Below are positions 26,498 through 44,166 of a stretch of DNA of 64,000 bases, piece by piece; position 1 is the first letter of the stretch; the number at the start of each line of letters is the position of its first letter. The notes below the pieces were generated by a model. That model searched no databases, had not been told where the DNA came from, and saw nothing but the letters and a program-made list of their open reading frames with translations. A program made the translations under genes and the position numbers. Source of the DNA: Tulasnella sp. 424 (lineage: Eukaryota > Basidiomycota > Agaricomycetes > Cantharellales > Tulasnellaceae). The stretch covers positions 1 to 64,000 of the forward strand of contig WSUB01000028.1 in the NCBI GenBank assembly GCA_019633425.1, written 5' to 3'.

Positions 26498-27501
26498 ATG
26501 GCATCCGAATCGTCATCAACATCTCCGCTCAACATCAAGCTCCTGCTAATTGGAAACTCCAGCGTCGGCAAATCATCCCTCTTACTGCGCTTCGCGGACG
26601 AGACGTTCCTCACCGAGGATGAGAGCAGTGCGACTATCGGCGTAGACTTTCGAGTGTCAAAGATGGAAGTTGGAGGGCGTAGAGTAAAGCTTTCTATTTG
26701 GGTGAGCCTTGCGAATTCCCTGCAGTGAATATTTCAGTTTGGACCACTAGTATTTACTCGGAGCCCGGATGAACAGGACACTGCTGGACAGGAACGGTTC
26801 AGAACAATCACTTCATCTTATTACCGTGGTGCACAAGGCATTATCCTAGGTTAGTGTACTACCTATTGAGATGCACTAGTATTTTCAAGTGCAAGCCCCT
26901 ATACTGAACGCGTCGCCGCTCCACTCGTAGTCTACGACGTTTCCAACCGCGAATCTTTCGAAGCCCTGCCAAAGTGGTTCACCGAACTAGAAACATACGT
27001 GTCCCCCAGTGTAGTGAAGATTCTTGTCGGTGAGTATTCGTTAAACACTCGGCTAGGTTCCGCGACGAATGACCTGTTTCCTATCCGCAGGCAACAAGGT
27101 TGACAAGGTACGGCCCTTTGCCACCTAGAGTCACCCTGAATCAACTAAGACCCTGTGACCATATTTTTAGGAGTTCTCTCGGGCCGTATCAGAAGATGAA
27201 GGGCGCAAATTTGCGGAAAGAATGGACACCTTATTCGTTGAAGCATCGGCGAAGAGCAACATTGGCGTTCAGGACGCGTTCAAGGAAGTCGTCAATAAGG
27301 TAACTTGTTATTACCCTTGCAAAGCTTTTCATGTCTTAATGACATCCCCCCACATAGATCATCGATACCCCAGGATTATGGCAGACAACAGCCGCTCAGC
27401 CTAGACAGGCCTCAGCACAAGCCAACCGGACCATGCCGGGCGGTGCAGTCAACCTCGCTGACGACCAGCAAGCCTCCCAAGACCAGGGCTGCTCTTGCTA
27501 A
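26498..27501 (+). CDS. Rab18-type small GTPase
   Basis: Six exons in phase: 26498-26701, 26777-26849, 26931-27029, 27091-27107, 27171-27299, 27358-27501 (221 residues). The G1 loop GNSSVGKSS, switch I ATIGVDF, G3 [11 protein letters not shown]4 GNKVDK and G5 EASAKS are all intact. The effector-region wording ([39 protein letters not shown]) is closest to Rab18. The C-terminus ends CSC, a double-geranylgeranylation signal that attaches the protein to ER and lipid-droplet membranes in the known family. One exon is only 17 nt. The gene is divergent from F-box gene A, with about 200 bases between the two start codons. Confidence 0.92.
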
Positions 27502-27738
27502 ATACCCTTTCCTGAACCTTTTCTCCTCTTGGATGCTCAATTGGCTACTTCCCCGTTAGAGCGCACCGTAATCTTCGGTCGTCCTTGTTCCATATTGCTT
27601 TCCACTCGTACATACGCTCCCCCTTCCCAGCCGGGTCCCATTTTACTAGCGACAAACGGTGTTTCTCGTGTAGAGTATATATTACATCCGATGTATTTTC
27701 TTTCACTCCATTTGTGAGCACCGGACCCCAAAACGGTT

Positions 27739-27933
27739 TCAGTCCATTCCGTCGGTGTCGTCATCCAACCACAAAATGACCGATTCAGGAGGTAAAAGCG
27801 GCGAATACACGAACATATGTGGACTATATCTTGGACTTGGGAGAGGGTCCGCGTAAGGGTTTGGCGTCCCAGAGGGCCGTTCTTCGGGACCAGAGTCGTC
27901 GGATGTTTCATCCTCGTCTCCAGCGTTCCTGGC
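27739..27933 (-). pseudogene. F-box gene C-terminal fragment
   Basis: Minus-strand codons read AGDEDETSDDSGPEERP ... TPNPYADPLPSPRYSPHMFV ... SVILWLDDDTDGMD, then stop. They match the tail of F-box paralogue B. The homology continues past the stop to about 27540, into the last exon-proximal flank of the Rab18 gene, and pairs with 33737-34141. No F-box or finger part is joined to it. Confidence 0.75.
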
Positions 27934-28103
27934 ATTGACGACTTTGGCACTGCAAGAGGCGCTCGCGGAATCACTCCTAATGCGCTGACCGAAGGGATGA
28001 GGGAGGTGGGGGATGGATGGAGAGGCGAAAAGAGATTTTCGAGTTGTCTTTGAATGATCCGAGTTCGAACGGGGCAAACAATAAAACATGACCTCCCTGA
28101 CAT

Positions 28104-28734
28104 TACTGCGCTCCACCCAACGCTTCATTTCAGATACGCCACCTCACGTCCCTCGCAATTATTGTTTGATAACGGAGAAATTTCGCATGTAACTAGCCTA
28201 TTATATCAGGAGTAAAAATACGAAGTATCCTGGCTAACAGCGGGAAGGACGGCTTGCGGTAAGGTCAGGGGGCGCTACCACCCAACGCTTCATGCATACC
28301 GTCATAAATCGTCACATACAGTCACAGAGTATCACGGGTGTCACCGGAAACAAAGCGTTGTCACGCGTCGACTGTTGTTGTCACTCTGCTTGCCTCCCCA
28401 GCGATATTTCGCTGTTTTCATCCACCGCAAAGCGAATTTACCAGCGCTTTCTGGGACGTTGAGCTATTTCGTACGTTCTGCGATCTGTCCTAGAAATTCA
28501 CCACTCATACTCCGGGAGGAAGGGCATGAAGTGCGCATTTACACCCCCCCCCCTTTTTGTCTCCTCGCGCAAAATATTTGCTGCCGCCGGTTTGGCGATT
28601 CTCCGTATTTCAGCATGCAGACCACCATTTTATTTGTATGTTATGCTAGTATCACGGTTGCCAATTTACAAGCTTATTGCTTTCAAAATGGGGGATATAT
28701 CGGCGAATTAAGCGTTGGGTGGTGGAGCGTAGTA
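28104..28734. mobile_element. Possible MITE-like element with inverted ends
   Basis: The left end tactgcgctccacccaacgc (28104 on) matches the reverse complement of the right end (28710-28734), which has an extra CAC. A third copy of the core ccacccaacgctt lies at 28278-28290 in direct orientation. No transposase and no clear target duplication were found, so the class is unknown. Confidence 0.4.
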
Positions 28735-30577
28735 TTAGAATATCGACTGACCGCCTATACCGTCGAGGATGGCAGCAAAGGTCAGAGACGAACGTTCAGC
28801 CAAAATGAATGCCTCGTCGACTAATAGATATCTGACCATCCCATCGGTCTAGGGTATGAGCGCCTAATTTCCGAAAACTAAAAGGGTGTGGACTTGTCAC
28901 TATCGGCGGTGAAGCTGTCGCCAGCGCCCTGTCCAGGGAGGGCTGTATCTATTTATATGTCTGAAAAATCAAGACAAAGGTATCCTAATCATTGGACGGC
29001 GATGTGAACAGCTGCAAGCGAACGGAGCGTTCACCTGCACCCCCGCTACCATCCTCGGCAACAACGGTCGTCCTAACCGCGATGACGGAGTCACATCATG
29101 TGAGGTGGCAGCCCTAGCGGCGGGCTCCTTGACGACCTCTGGGGATAGTGCGGGCTTTCCGAGGGGCGACTGTCGCCAGTCAAGGTCGAACTGCCTATTG
29201 TCGAGGCCTTTCGAACATCGTTCCCATGCCTCCCCTCTTTCGTAACGAACAAGCGTTTCCTCATTCACAGGGCTGAAAATTGCAAATAATGGCGTGATGG
29301 TAGATGTTATATCGAGTATCTTGCAAGATCGTAGTAGTACACCAATATTCTACTAGCATATTGACCTGCTTGCGAGAACCGAGTATGATTTTGAGGATTG
29401 CGGGCCGCGGAAAGAGTTTTTGAGGTTTCGCGTTGCGTCTGAATTGCTGAGGCTTCTGGCAAACGTCGAAATCCGTTTCGGCTTTCAAAGGCACAAAGTC
29501 GGTTTTCCTGATGTTCGGCATCAATCAGGACATGTGTTTTGCATCATCAGACTCCGATATTGGACCCAACTTTATTCAGCACCCTAAAACTTAGTTTCAA
29601 TGATAAGACAGACCAACTAGCTGGACCCCGACGCGTCGCCCCATGACTTGAAGGCCATCAATACGCTCCGGCGGATGTCGGGTTGACTCTATTATACACG
29701 TAAGCTGTATATGCAGCTAATAAATATCGTTTTATACTTACTTTGGACGGGTTGTATGCGTAAAGTGAGCAATTGAAGTGATGGGCCAGAGTCTCGAACT
29801 CTTCCACGATCGTCCCGGCTTCCGCACCTAGCAACGCTGTGAACCGCCCATAATCTTCTTCCTACCCTTTCAAGACTCTGGCTATTCAGCGTCTGGTCTA
29901 TCTCAGTACAGTGTCACGTATATGGTACTGGCTTCCCGAGAACCGCAAATCCTGCTAGCGCTAAAATCCTCATTAACAACGGCACGAGGCAGTTCGGGTG
30001 GGCGCACGGCCGATCGATGGTTCATTTCCAACCTCCGAGTAAGCCTATGAGCCTTTCGTTTCTATTTAGATCCATGATTCATCTTTCAGTTTACCTTTCC
30101 CCCAAATTCAGGCGTGGACGTTAGACTGGCACCAGGGCTTAGATGCCATAGCCAATCAACTCTCGGGCACCATCACTTCATCCAAACAGCCACTGTACAC
30201 GAGTAATCACTGTCTGAACGGTCCCCTTTTAAGCGCTTAATCCTCTCCTTCACTAAATGCTAAGCCGGGGCACCCATCTCCATGCGGAGTTAACCAAAGG
30301 TCGCCGTCCGGTGAACCGGGTCGGACCTAGACTGGGCTAATCGAAGGTGAGTCCCCTGTTTTGTGTCGAACGTAACCAATTCCTCATAGAAGGACTTGAA
30401 GGCTATGGCCTCGTACAGAACCTTAGGCTCGTCATTCACGATAAACCTTCTGGCCTACCTCGCCAGCCGACGCCCTACCACCTGCCCTACAAATGGCTCC
30501 AGGGCAATTCAAACGACCCATAATCTACACAATTTTCCCACTACTTCCTTACACACCTCTCTCAAAGCATCCTCCAA

Positions 30578-32835
<2,258 letters not shown>

Positions 32836-33928
32836 CGCTGCTTTCAAACTCGCTATCCCTAATGAAAATATCACCCAACAGCAGTGACCTCCACCCCAGT
32901 CAGTATGATTCTCAGCCTTCCCTCTCTCTCACCGTCCCACGTTCTCCCTATCCCCGTAGACGACCGAAATCCCAGAGCGGTTTCTCAGGACCCTTCGGCA
33001 GTCGATCACTAGAAGTCTTCATCATCCTCTACCTCATGGTCTTCTGCGGCGGAAGGCAAGAAGAAGACTGTTTACCAGAGTGAATCGTGATCCTATTATT
33101 TTTGTTTCCCTGCGGAACTACGGACTATGTGATGCTTCTTCGTTTGTTTTTGGTATGGTTTGACGTTGTAAAACTCCCTTTCTCCTGAACTAGAATGAGT
33201 GTCCATTCGGTGAATAGGGCGTTGATTGCTATGTGGCGGGGGTTCGAAATGGTGCAGCTGTCGACCACAGGTAATTGAGTAGTCAGGCGGATTCGAACTA
33301 GCTAAGGCAGGGCAGTTCACTTCTTAGAAGTTACCGGATTTACTGGCGCCAGGTAGCTGAAGTACCACAGCAAGAAAACTCGATTTGCTCTCACTGACAA
33401 CACCGGACGTCATCGGCCTCGACCACGAGGCACACGTGAGAGCAAAAAAAGTGTTTTAGTATGATGTATATGGGGGAGGGACTCTGTTTGGGAAATCCGA
33501 TCTGGAACGAGCTGAGTTTCCCGTCGTCTGTCTATCTTTCTTCGGGTCGGAACAGACCGCGCAGAAAGGCACATGAAATTAGCCTCTACGTGGTTGATGC
33601 CCGGGAAGGATGATGAGCACGTTTTGGGAAGAGACCTTCAAATGTGGAATGCATTAGGCGAGGAAACGATCCGGGTGGATAGAGCACTTAATAATAACCT
33701 TTCCAGGACCTCAATTCTCTCCTCTTACATCCTTGGCTACTTCCCCGTTGGAGCGCATCGTAATCGTCGGTCGTCGCTGTCCCATATTGCTTTCCACTCG
33801 CACATACGCCCCCTCCCCGGCCGGGCCTCATTTTACCAGCGCCAAACGATGTTTCTCGTGTAGAGTATATATTACATCCGATGTATTTTCTTCCACTCCG
33901 TTTGTGAGCACCGGACCCCAACACGTTT
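32836..33928. other. 3' flank of copy 1 and F-box 3' flank repeat
   Basis: The first part is the duplicated sulfhydrylase 3' flank (to about 33320). From 33737 the sequence is a repeat of 27540-27933, the 3' flank of F-box paralogue B. No further gene recognised. Confidence 0.55.
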
Positions 33929-34141
33929 TCAGTCCATTTCGTCGGTGTCGTCATCCGGCCACAAAATGACCGATTCAGGAGATAAAGGCGGCGAGTATAC
34001 GAAAAAATGTGAAGGATATGTTAGAGTTGGGAGTTCGTGTGCGTAAGGATTTGGCGTTCGCTCTTCGGGGCACGCGTAAGGATTTGGCGTTCGTTCTTCG
34101 GGACCATTCTCAGATGTTTCATCCTCGTCTCCAGCGTTGAA
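33737..34141. repeat. Copy of the 27540-27933 segment
   Basis: About 400 bases shared with the region just downstream of Rab18, at roughly 85-90 percent identity by eye. It includes the F-box B last exon and its 3' flank. Confidence 0.8.
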
Positions 34142-37031
34142 CACCCAGAGATCTTCATTTCTCAACGGAGCAAGTCCGTGCCTAATTTGTGAACGACAAG
34201 GGATATTGAATCAGCTTCCAAAGTGTACGAGCAAAGAGTCCGCGCTCACTTTCGCAGAACATGAGACGCTAATCCGTCTACAGAGAACCTCTTCGGGGTA
34301 TACCCGCCTGCTGAAGGTTGCCCTCCAGCGTTTCCGAATATTCGAGAAAAGCCACAGTGCCGACACCCGTACTCTACTCTTGATTCTTTGGCTTTCTGCG
34401 ACTTCGAGTGCGGGACCGTGGCGTCGGGGGCCAGCGGAGTAGGGAGGTTCGGCGGAAGGGGGGTGGGTTTTGGAATGAAATTAAGAGAGAAAGAAAAGCT
34501 GGAAGGAGCTAAGGACGTGGAGACATCATTGGTGGATTTTGATGAACGCTGTGACATTGCTTTATGGCGCTTAGCATGTCCCACCTAAGAAAAATCAAGA
34601 GGTCAAGTTCATATTCGCATCGTTCCCCCTGCAGCATTGACCAATTCGCCATACTCACAACAGCACCAAAAGACATTGTCACGTTGGACGGACACGTCAG
34701 ACATTGCCACCTCCTTCCAAGCCCATCAACGTCCTTTCTCGTCGTGGTTTCTTCGTTCAACTCCGCTAGCCCCAAGGCAAGCTTGACCACGGCGATGCCT
34801 GTGGTGTCAGGAACGAAGTTTTCTGCGTCCCAATTGGCTCTCCCGTTCTTCGCTTTTGCTCCTCCTGCTCCTCCTTGGGTATTCGGAAGGTACCGCGGAC
34901 ACCGATGCCGCACAGCAGCTTCAAACGACAACACAGTATACTCTCCATGCCCCGCTGGCATGCCCTTCAAATCCGATTGACACCTCGTGCATTCAAACAA
35001 TGCAGTGAGGCGGTCCAAAGGATGTTGAGCTGAAGCTCCACCATCCTTACTGCCTTGCTCTCCGGGAGTCGGGGGTTTCCAATTCTTCTTCACCCCAAGT
35101 CGAACCGACATGACCTTTCTCAACCGCGCATCTTCTTTCTCCAAATCGGCTTTAATCATCGTCCTGAGCGTTTCGTCGGTTCGAAGCTTCTTTCGGAGTC
35201 CTTTGGAAGGTATGGAGGCGTTGTGGATTATGTTGGAGATGGATGGTAGGCTGCGGTAGGATTCGAGGGTCGGTAGGACTGGAACTTGAGATGTGGTGGG
35301 AGATGTAGAGTTAGCAGGGAAGAGGGATTGGATGGCCGCTGCGTGAAAGGCTTCGACATAGACTTGTTTGAGCGAGCGCTCGTGTTCGGCTTTTCGTCGT
35401 TCGTGGATGGCCTTGTTCTTTCCCAGCTCCTCTCGAATTTGAGCCTCATATGGCTCCCATACTGTATTAAACCATAGAAATCTCGTCGTTATGGCGGTAC
35501 CGTAAGCGACGAGCCCAAAAATCGTTTGCGCACCATCAAAACGAATTCCACCCTCCCTTTCCCACAACTTGACCAAAGCGTTGAAAGTCCGAGACTTCAG
35601 CAGATCACCCCCTTCGCATCCCAACCTCTTCGCAGTCTGTTTGGTTCTGTTTTCAAACTCATATTGAGTACTGGATGTAGCGAGATTGAAAGAGAAAAAG
35701 GGTCCAGTACTTTATTTCCAAGTGCTCCTGGCGGAACTCCGTACGCCCTCTGCAGCCTGCTACCCAGAGCCCCCATTCCACGTCATGCTAGAAATTGGGT
35801 TCGATATCATAGGGATAAGGAGAAGAATTTACAAGCTTTTTCACTCGGACGTACCTTACGAAGCTCTGGCATGCGTTCCGCGCGCTTTGACCATCTCTGC
35901 ATTTTAGGAGCTTAGCAAAACGAGCGAATGGCATTCGATCACTACATGCCAACTGACCTTGAGCAAAGCATCAAATACCTCCGGATTGCCCTGGGCAGAG
36001 TCCCACTCCCTAATCCCCCGATCTCGCTCTGCGCGCCACACAAACGAGTCGTCACTAAACAGTGATGGAAAGAGGCTGGGGTCTGCTGGATGGGAAGGGA
36101 CATCGAAATACAAATCATCGCCTTCAGGCAGAATGACATGGCCATCTGAAGTCCGCTCGAGATGCCCTTCATCGGAAATGGTCCAGGAAGAAGCTCGAGA
36201 TAGATAAATAAGAGGGTGACCTCCCGACCTGGGGGAATTTGGTGTTTTGAGCATGAAACCACGCCATAGAAAGGAGCCATGAGAAATCCACTCACGTGTT
36301 CAGACGTCCACGGCAGTATTTCTGGAACAGGACAGAGTGAGCGACGTTGGAAGCGCAAAAATGGATGGTGTTTGGGGGTAGGATGCAATTTCCCCCGGCA
36401 GGTACCCACCGTCTCAGTGTGGCAGAAGTGCGCACGGTGTTGAAATACCAGGGGCGGTCCAGTCTGCCTTGCATTGCACACCTAAGCGGAAGGTGGGTGG
36501 TCATTTTTAGTCGTAAGGAGGCTACGGCACGCAATTGAGTCAGTCAGCATACCGGACAATTTCCAACGCTATAGATGATAGCGGCGTAGGCAGGTTCCGT
36601 TATGTCGTAAGGTGGGTCTGGAGGAGGAGGTGAGAGACGCTTCCGAGCATTCTTCCAGATGAAGGATTGATCTGGGTGGGTTAATGTGGTGCACAACCAT
36701 TTGCAGGATCTCGAAACCGCGAGGACTGTTCTCAACGAACTATAGGAGAGGATCTAGGAGGGACATTAACAGGGGGATTGTCAGCACTCAGGAAAAAAAC
36801 AGCGATTGCCAACACTTTACCTCTGCCAGAATCTCCACTGGGAGTCTTTGCAGAAAGTTTTCTTGCCGAACGGTCTCATTTTCCCGGCCCTGACGCCTTT
36901 CTGCCCTTCGTTTGTGTTGGTGAGCTCTGATCTGATGCTGTACTTGTGTAGATGGCGCTAAAACGTGGTTCTGTGAGGATCGTGGGTTGGGGCTTCCTAT
37001 CAAATTACTGACTTGTGGTGAGCTTTGGCAT
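33929..37031 (-). CDS. F-box protein with Cys motifs and C2H2 finger (paralogue B)
   Basis: Proposed start at 37031 (MPKLTT), spliced to RSPNPRSSQNHVLAP. The F-box NFLQRLPVEILAEV lies at about 36815-36860 and continues in RTVLAVSRSCKWLCTTL (about 36680-36735). The long exon 34509-35624 has the helical region, TALFECTRCQ, RHRCPRY, NWDAENFVPD and CLTCPSNVTMSFGAV. The C2H2-like unit YGCRHCGF ... GLASHVLRKHG follows, and the acidic tail ends at 33929-33931. Order and motifs match paralogue A (23500-26297), but this copy has an extra acidic tail with a repeated PEERTPNPYA unit. It is divergently placed to sulfhydrylase copy 2. Likely an SCF substrate receptor; the target is unknown. Exact introns in 35.6-36.7 kb are unresolved. 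Confidence 0.6.
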
Positions 37032-37131
37032 GTCGGTCAGGAGGTGGTTCCCAGCTGTGGCGTCGTGTTTGTCAGACGCCACGCCAGCGTCTCACGGTCA
37101 GTCTAAGCCGACGAACGCTGTTCAAACCTGT

Positions 37132-40613
<3,482 letters not shown>

Positions 40614-40640
<27 letters not shown>

Positions 40641-40780
40641 AAGCTTAACGCGAAGCACGTGCCCCCCTCGCTTTTTCCTTTCAGAGAGTTCAGGGACTAT
40701 CGGCCAATCGGCGTCTGTATATAGGTGAGTTCGCACTGCAGCGTTTGATAAATGCGAGCCAAATAATTCGCGATCGACTT
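40614..40780. repeat. Inverted repeat partner of 47110-47279
   Basis: About 165 bases recur in reverse orientation 6.5 kb away, with a shared CACGTG near 40657 and 47229 and a TATA-like stretch in the 47.1-kb copy. The repeat sits just upstream of the sugar kinase in one place and just upstream of its broken copy in the other. Confidence 0.8.
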
Positions 40781-41410
40781 ATGATTTTCAAGAGCCATCG
40801 TGGCTGGATTTCGTCTAAAATAATTGCCAGCATGGACCGTAGTTTCGAGGGGATGCGGGAGGGAAAAGGACAGCTTATACACCAATAGTCTATGATGTCT
40901 ATTCCCACCGTGCAGTCTCGAGAAAGTGTAGGAAAGTGTCAACAGGTGGCCGGCGGGATCCGAGTCGGTTGCTGGATGAGTGAACCCTGAGACCCTGTTG
41001 CAACGGAGCTTCTGCCTCGTGTCTCGTGTCTGTCATCTTTTCTTCTCTCAACTCCAAATCAAATACCCCATCCCAAGCGTTTACTGTAACAACTTGTCCA
41101 CCTGGTAAGTACCAACTTCGCGCTATTGAAAGCTCTGATACTGAGTTTCTTTTCGAAAAGGTGACTTGAATTAAGGCTAAAAAGTCTCACACTAAAATCT
41201 TTTGAAGCTCGCTTCTCCGAATTCGAAGCCCCGCGCACCTTCACAGAACGAACGTCGTCACCGTCGTCGTTGCTCAACTTGCGTCCTCCAAGACCTCATA
41301 CCACTCAAATGTCATGGCTTAAAAAGGAGCGCGATCTCCTCGTTCCCTCAACTTCCGTTTCAAGCTCTCCGATCTCCCCTCGGTCCCCGAGTCCATTTTT
41401 CAGTCAGGTT

Positions 41411-43050
41411 ATGGCCAAAAAACGACTTCGAATCGTTGCTAGTGGAACTCTGTTCATCACACATAACGTACATGTCCCCTCTGTGGGGAACGAAAATCCA
41501 AATAATGCTGGGAAGACAACCGTATTACGTGCTCAAAGCGTTTCAAGAACTCGCGGAGGTCCTGCATCAACGATATTATCGGTTCTATGCCAGTTCAACC
41601 CGCCTCTGCCGAAGTCACCCAGTCCAGGAGGTACAATGCGCAACCGAGGAGACTCGTCCGCATCCGTTTCACCATACTTACGGGCCCAAATACCGGACCC
41701 AGTGGTGGAGGCCTGGCTCGTTGCTCCTATTGGAAGGGGACCAGAGGCAAGCGCTCTTCTGAACGAGCTCGAGAGGGAAGGTGTTCGGACCAAGTTTTGT
41801 GCGAGGAGAGAAGGGGAGGGAGTACCGTCGGCGTACGTCATCAAGTCTTCGGGAGGACCGGGAAGGAAGTCGAACAGAACGATCATCAACTATAACCCCA
41901 TACCGGACTTGACCCACGAAGAGTTCATTCGGACGCTGTCCCCATTGTTATATCCCGTCCTTACACCTTCGGCGTCGCCAACATCACCAAACTACGCAGG
42001 AGAAGAAGTATTCCATGTTCCCTCCAACGACCCGCCGTTTGACTGGCTCCACTTCGAAGGACGGACTGCTCAGACAACGCTAAGCAATATGACTGGATTG
42101 GATGGCTTCGCTAGAGATCGTGGTTGGAGAAGTCGGATGGTTTTCAGTCTTGATTGCATGCGAGCTGGAAGACCGGGCCAGGAAGCTGTGAGTACGGTTG
42201 GTCGCTCCTGTTAGGCTGTGCACTCACCAACATTCTCTATCGGAGCAGCTTATTCCCCATGCCGACGTTATTTTCTTCTCGTGAGTACTTTTACAAGCTG
42301 GAAACTCCTTGTCCGAGTGCTAATACTTGGTCGGAATTGCCAGTAAATCTTACGCTCGCTCTCTCGCCTACACCTCCCCACGAGCATTCCTTCTAGCCCA
42401 AGCGCTCCGAGCAGCTCCCCACAGTCTGCTCATCGTGTCCTGGGCCGACCAAGGCTCCGCTCTCCTCTCCGTCCCTACAAGGGAGTACTTCCAGTCTTCC
42501 AAATTCGTCGTGGAGCCTGAAGAGCGAGTGATGGAGTACGAAAGCGTCCGGAGCAGCACGGTCGAAGGAAGCGGTTTAGGATACAGTACCAGTACTAGAG
42601 ACTCTACAAACACACCAAGGAGCGTAGGAGAGGACGGAAGGAGGGTCGTGTTCGAAGAGGATGGAGATGACGACGATGACGATGTGATCGACGAGAGTGG
42701 CGCGGACGATGCATTCGTGGCCGGTAAGCAACCCCCCCGGTTACGTGACTCGGTGGACTGTGCGCTCATTGACTTGGTTACGCACATTAGGAATGATATA
42801 CTCTCTGTCTCGCCGGGTCTTGCCCAACCCCACTTACTCGCCGGTGCAGCCTCCGACCACTCAGTCACAGTCTGGAGGCGCCAAGCCTTCCGTATTGCAA
42901 ACCGTTTTGGAAGACGATTTGGAGCGTGGGCGGTGGAGGCTGGAAGAATGTCTGAGATTCGCAACCGAGATGGCAGGACGGAAAGTTCGCATAAAGGGCT
43001 TTGCAGGGTTGGCGAGGGCTATGGAGAACGTTGGATGGTTCAACGATTGA
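41411..43050 (+). CDS. PfkB-family (ketohexokinase-like) sugar kinase
   Basis: Four exons in phase: 41411-42187, 42249-42280, 42344-42723, 42791-43050 (482 residues; an in-frame ATG at 41309 would add 34). Features: N-terminal strand RLRIVASGTLFITHNVHVP, a Gly-rich RTRGGPASTILSVLCQF, DWLHFEGRTA, and the C-terminal PfkB signature region ESGADDAFVAGMIYSLSR, split by an intron. It ends RKVRIKGFAGLARAMENVGW, like the end of ketohexokinases. The family phosphorylates sugars with ATP in the cytosol. The usual GAGD reads GADD: the catalytic Asp is kept but the preceding Gly is replaced, and a 30-residue acidic run sits just before it. Activity is therefore uncertain. A broken second copy lies at 47.3-53.5 kb. 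Confidence 0.75.
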
Positions 43051-43472
43051 CGGTTGGACTGACTAGTCGTTTCGGGTGTTCGATTCTACAATCTCTGTCA
43101 CTACTTGACTCATTCCTAGAATCTGACTTAGACCTTAGACGTGGAGCGTAAGAGATGTTTAGCGGGATGAGAACCGACAACGCTTTCTGGGGCATAGTTA
43201 ACGCGGCAGCATCGCATTTTAGGTCGAAGCGCTAACCGGTAGGACAATCCTCGTTGTCTTAAGGCCTCCATTATCTCGTATCGTAGCCTCAAGAAGAGGA
43301 GAGAGATAGGCATGGTCATTGTGAGCCATGATTGTGCTTCTTCCTTCGGAATTTCAACTTGAGCCTCAGCATATTACTTTTGACAATAGACGATCAGTCA
43401 AATAATGCAATTCTCAAATTAAAGTAATGAGCTGCTAAAGTAATGGGATTGCGATTTCACACCAACAACCGT
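43051..43472. other. Intergenic
   Basis: 3' flank of the sugar kinase. No feature recognised. Confidence 0.5.
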
Positions 43473-43690
43473 TCATTCCGTCTGCGAAAGGGACGCTGTC
43501 CTGCTAATCAGCGCGTTCTTCGTCCCAAGTGCCAGTTTGATTGCGGCGTCAAAATCGGCAATTATGTCTGAGATTGCCTCAGTGCCCACCGAAACCTATG
43601 TACCATGCAAGACTTCCTTACTGACGGGCGTATGTTATGTCGAAAGATACTAATTCTGATTAGGTCGGGGGGTCACGCCAGACAACCCCA
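43473..43690 (-). pseudogene. Sulfhydrylase C-terminal fragment (third copy)
   Basis: Minus-strand 43595-43473 reads VSVGTEAISDIIADFDAAIK then a new tail and stop, preceded by an AG acceptor exactly where exon 15 begins in copies 1 and 2. Upstream, SGVTPRPNQ recalls the end of exon 14 (SGVTPDLIR). No other exons are present, so it is a decayed remnant in the opposite orientation. Confidence 0.85.
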
Positions 43691-44166
43691 AGCCGCTAGC
43701 TTTATTAGACGACGGGGAGCATGACTTCTTGCTGTGGTCTAACAAATCCTCCGGCCTCATTCGACAAACCAGACGGAAGAGTTAACATTCCTCGATAAGC
43801 GTAGCTTCCCCGCGATGGATTGGCGACGACACGGCCACTGCGCCAGGACACCAGCGACCGACTCCCGTTATTCGCAATAGTTCCCATTAAGATGAGTTAG
43901 ATACGCGGACCACAGTCCGACGACATCTCGACAGAAACATGGGAGAGGATAGACAGTTACTATCACTGAAGGGATCCGGAGACATGATGGGAAGAAAAGG
44001 CGATGGATTATCGAGTAAGGAGTAAAATGAACGGCTCGGGCGGAGTACCAGCGCTGTGAAAAACAGGAAGTAACTGATTAAACGTTGATATCGAATACAT
44101 AGATACATGAATACTGGTGTAGAATGAACGAAAGACGGCGCTCAGTCTGGAATCCTCCCCGACACA
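43691..44166. other. Intergenic
   Basis: No gene recognised between the sulfhydrylase remnant and the kinase-TPR stop codon. Confidence 0.5.

Larger units (their letters stand above)
27502..30577. other. Intergenic with gene relic, MITE-like element and poly-C
   Basis: No complete gene seen in about 3 kb. It holds an F-box C-terminal fragment (27739-27933), a small inverted-repeat element (28104-28734) that includes a poly-C run near 28545, and, from about 29842, the upstream half of the sulfhydrylase duplication. Confidence 0.5.

Noticed and set aside
27739..28128. A full gene downstream of Rab18 on the minus strand
   Set aside because: Only the F-box tail is homologous; the upstream 65 codons have no match in F-box gene B and no splice link.
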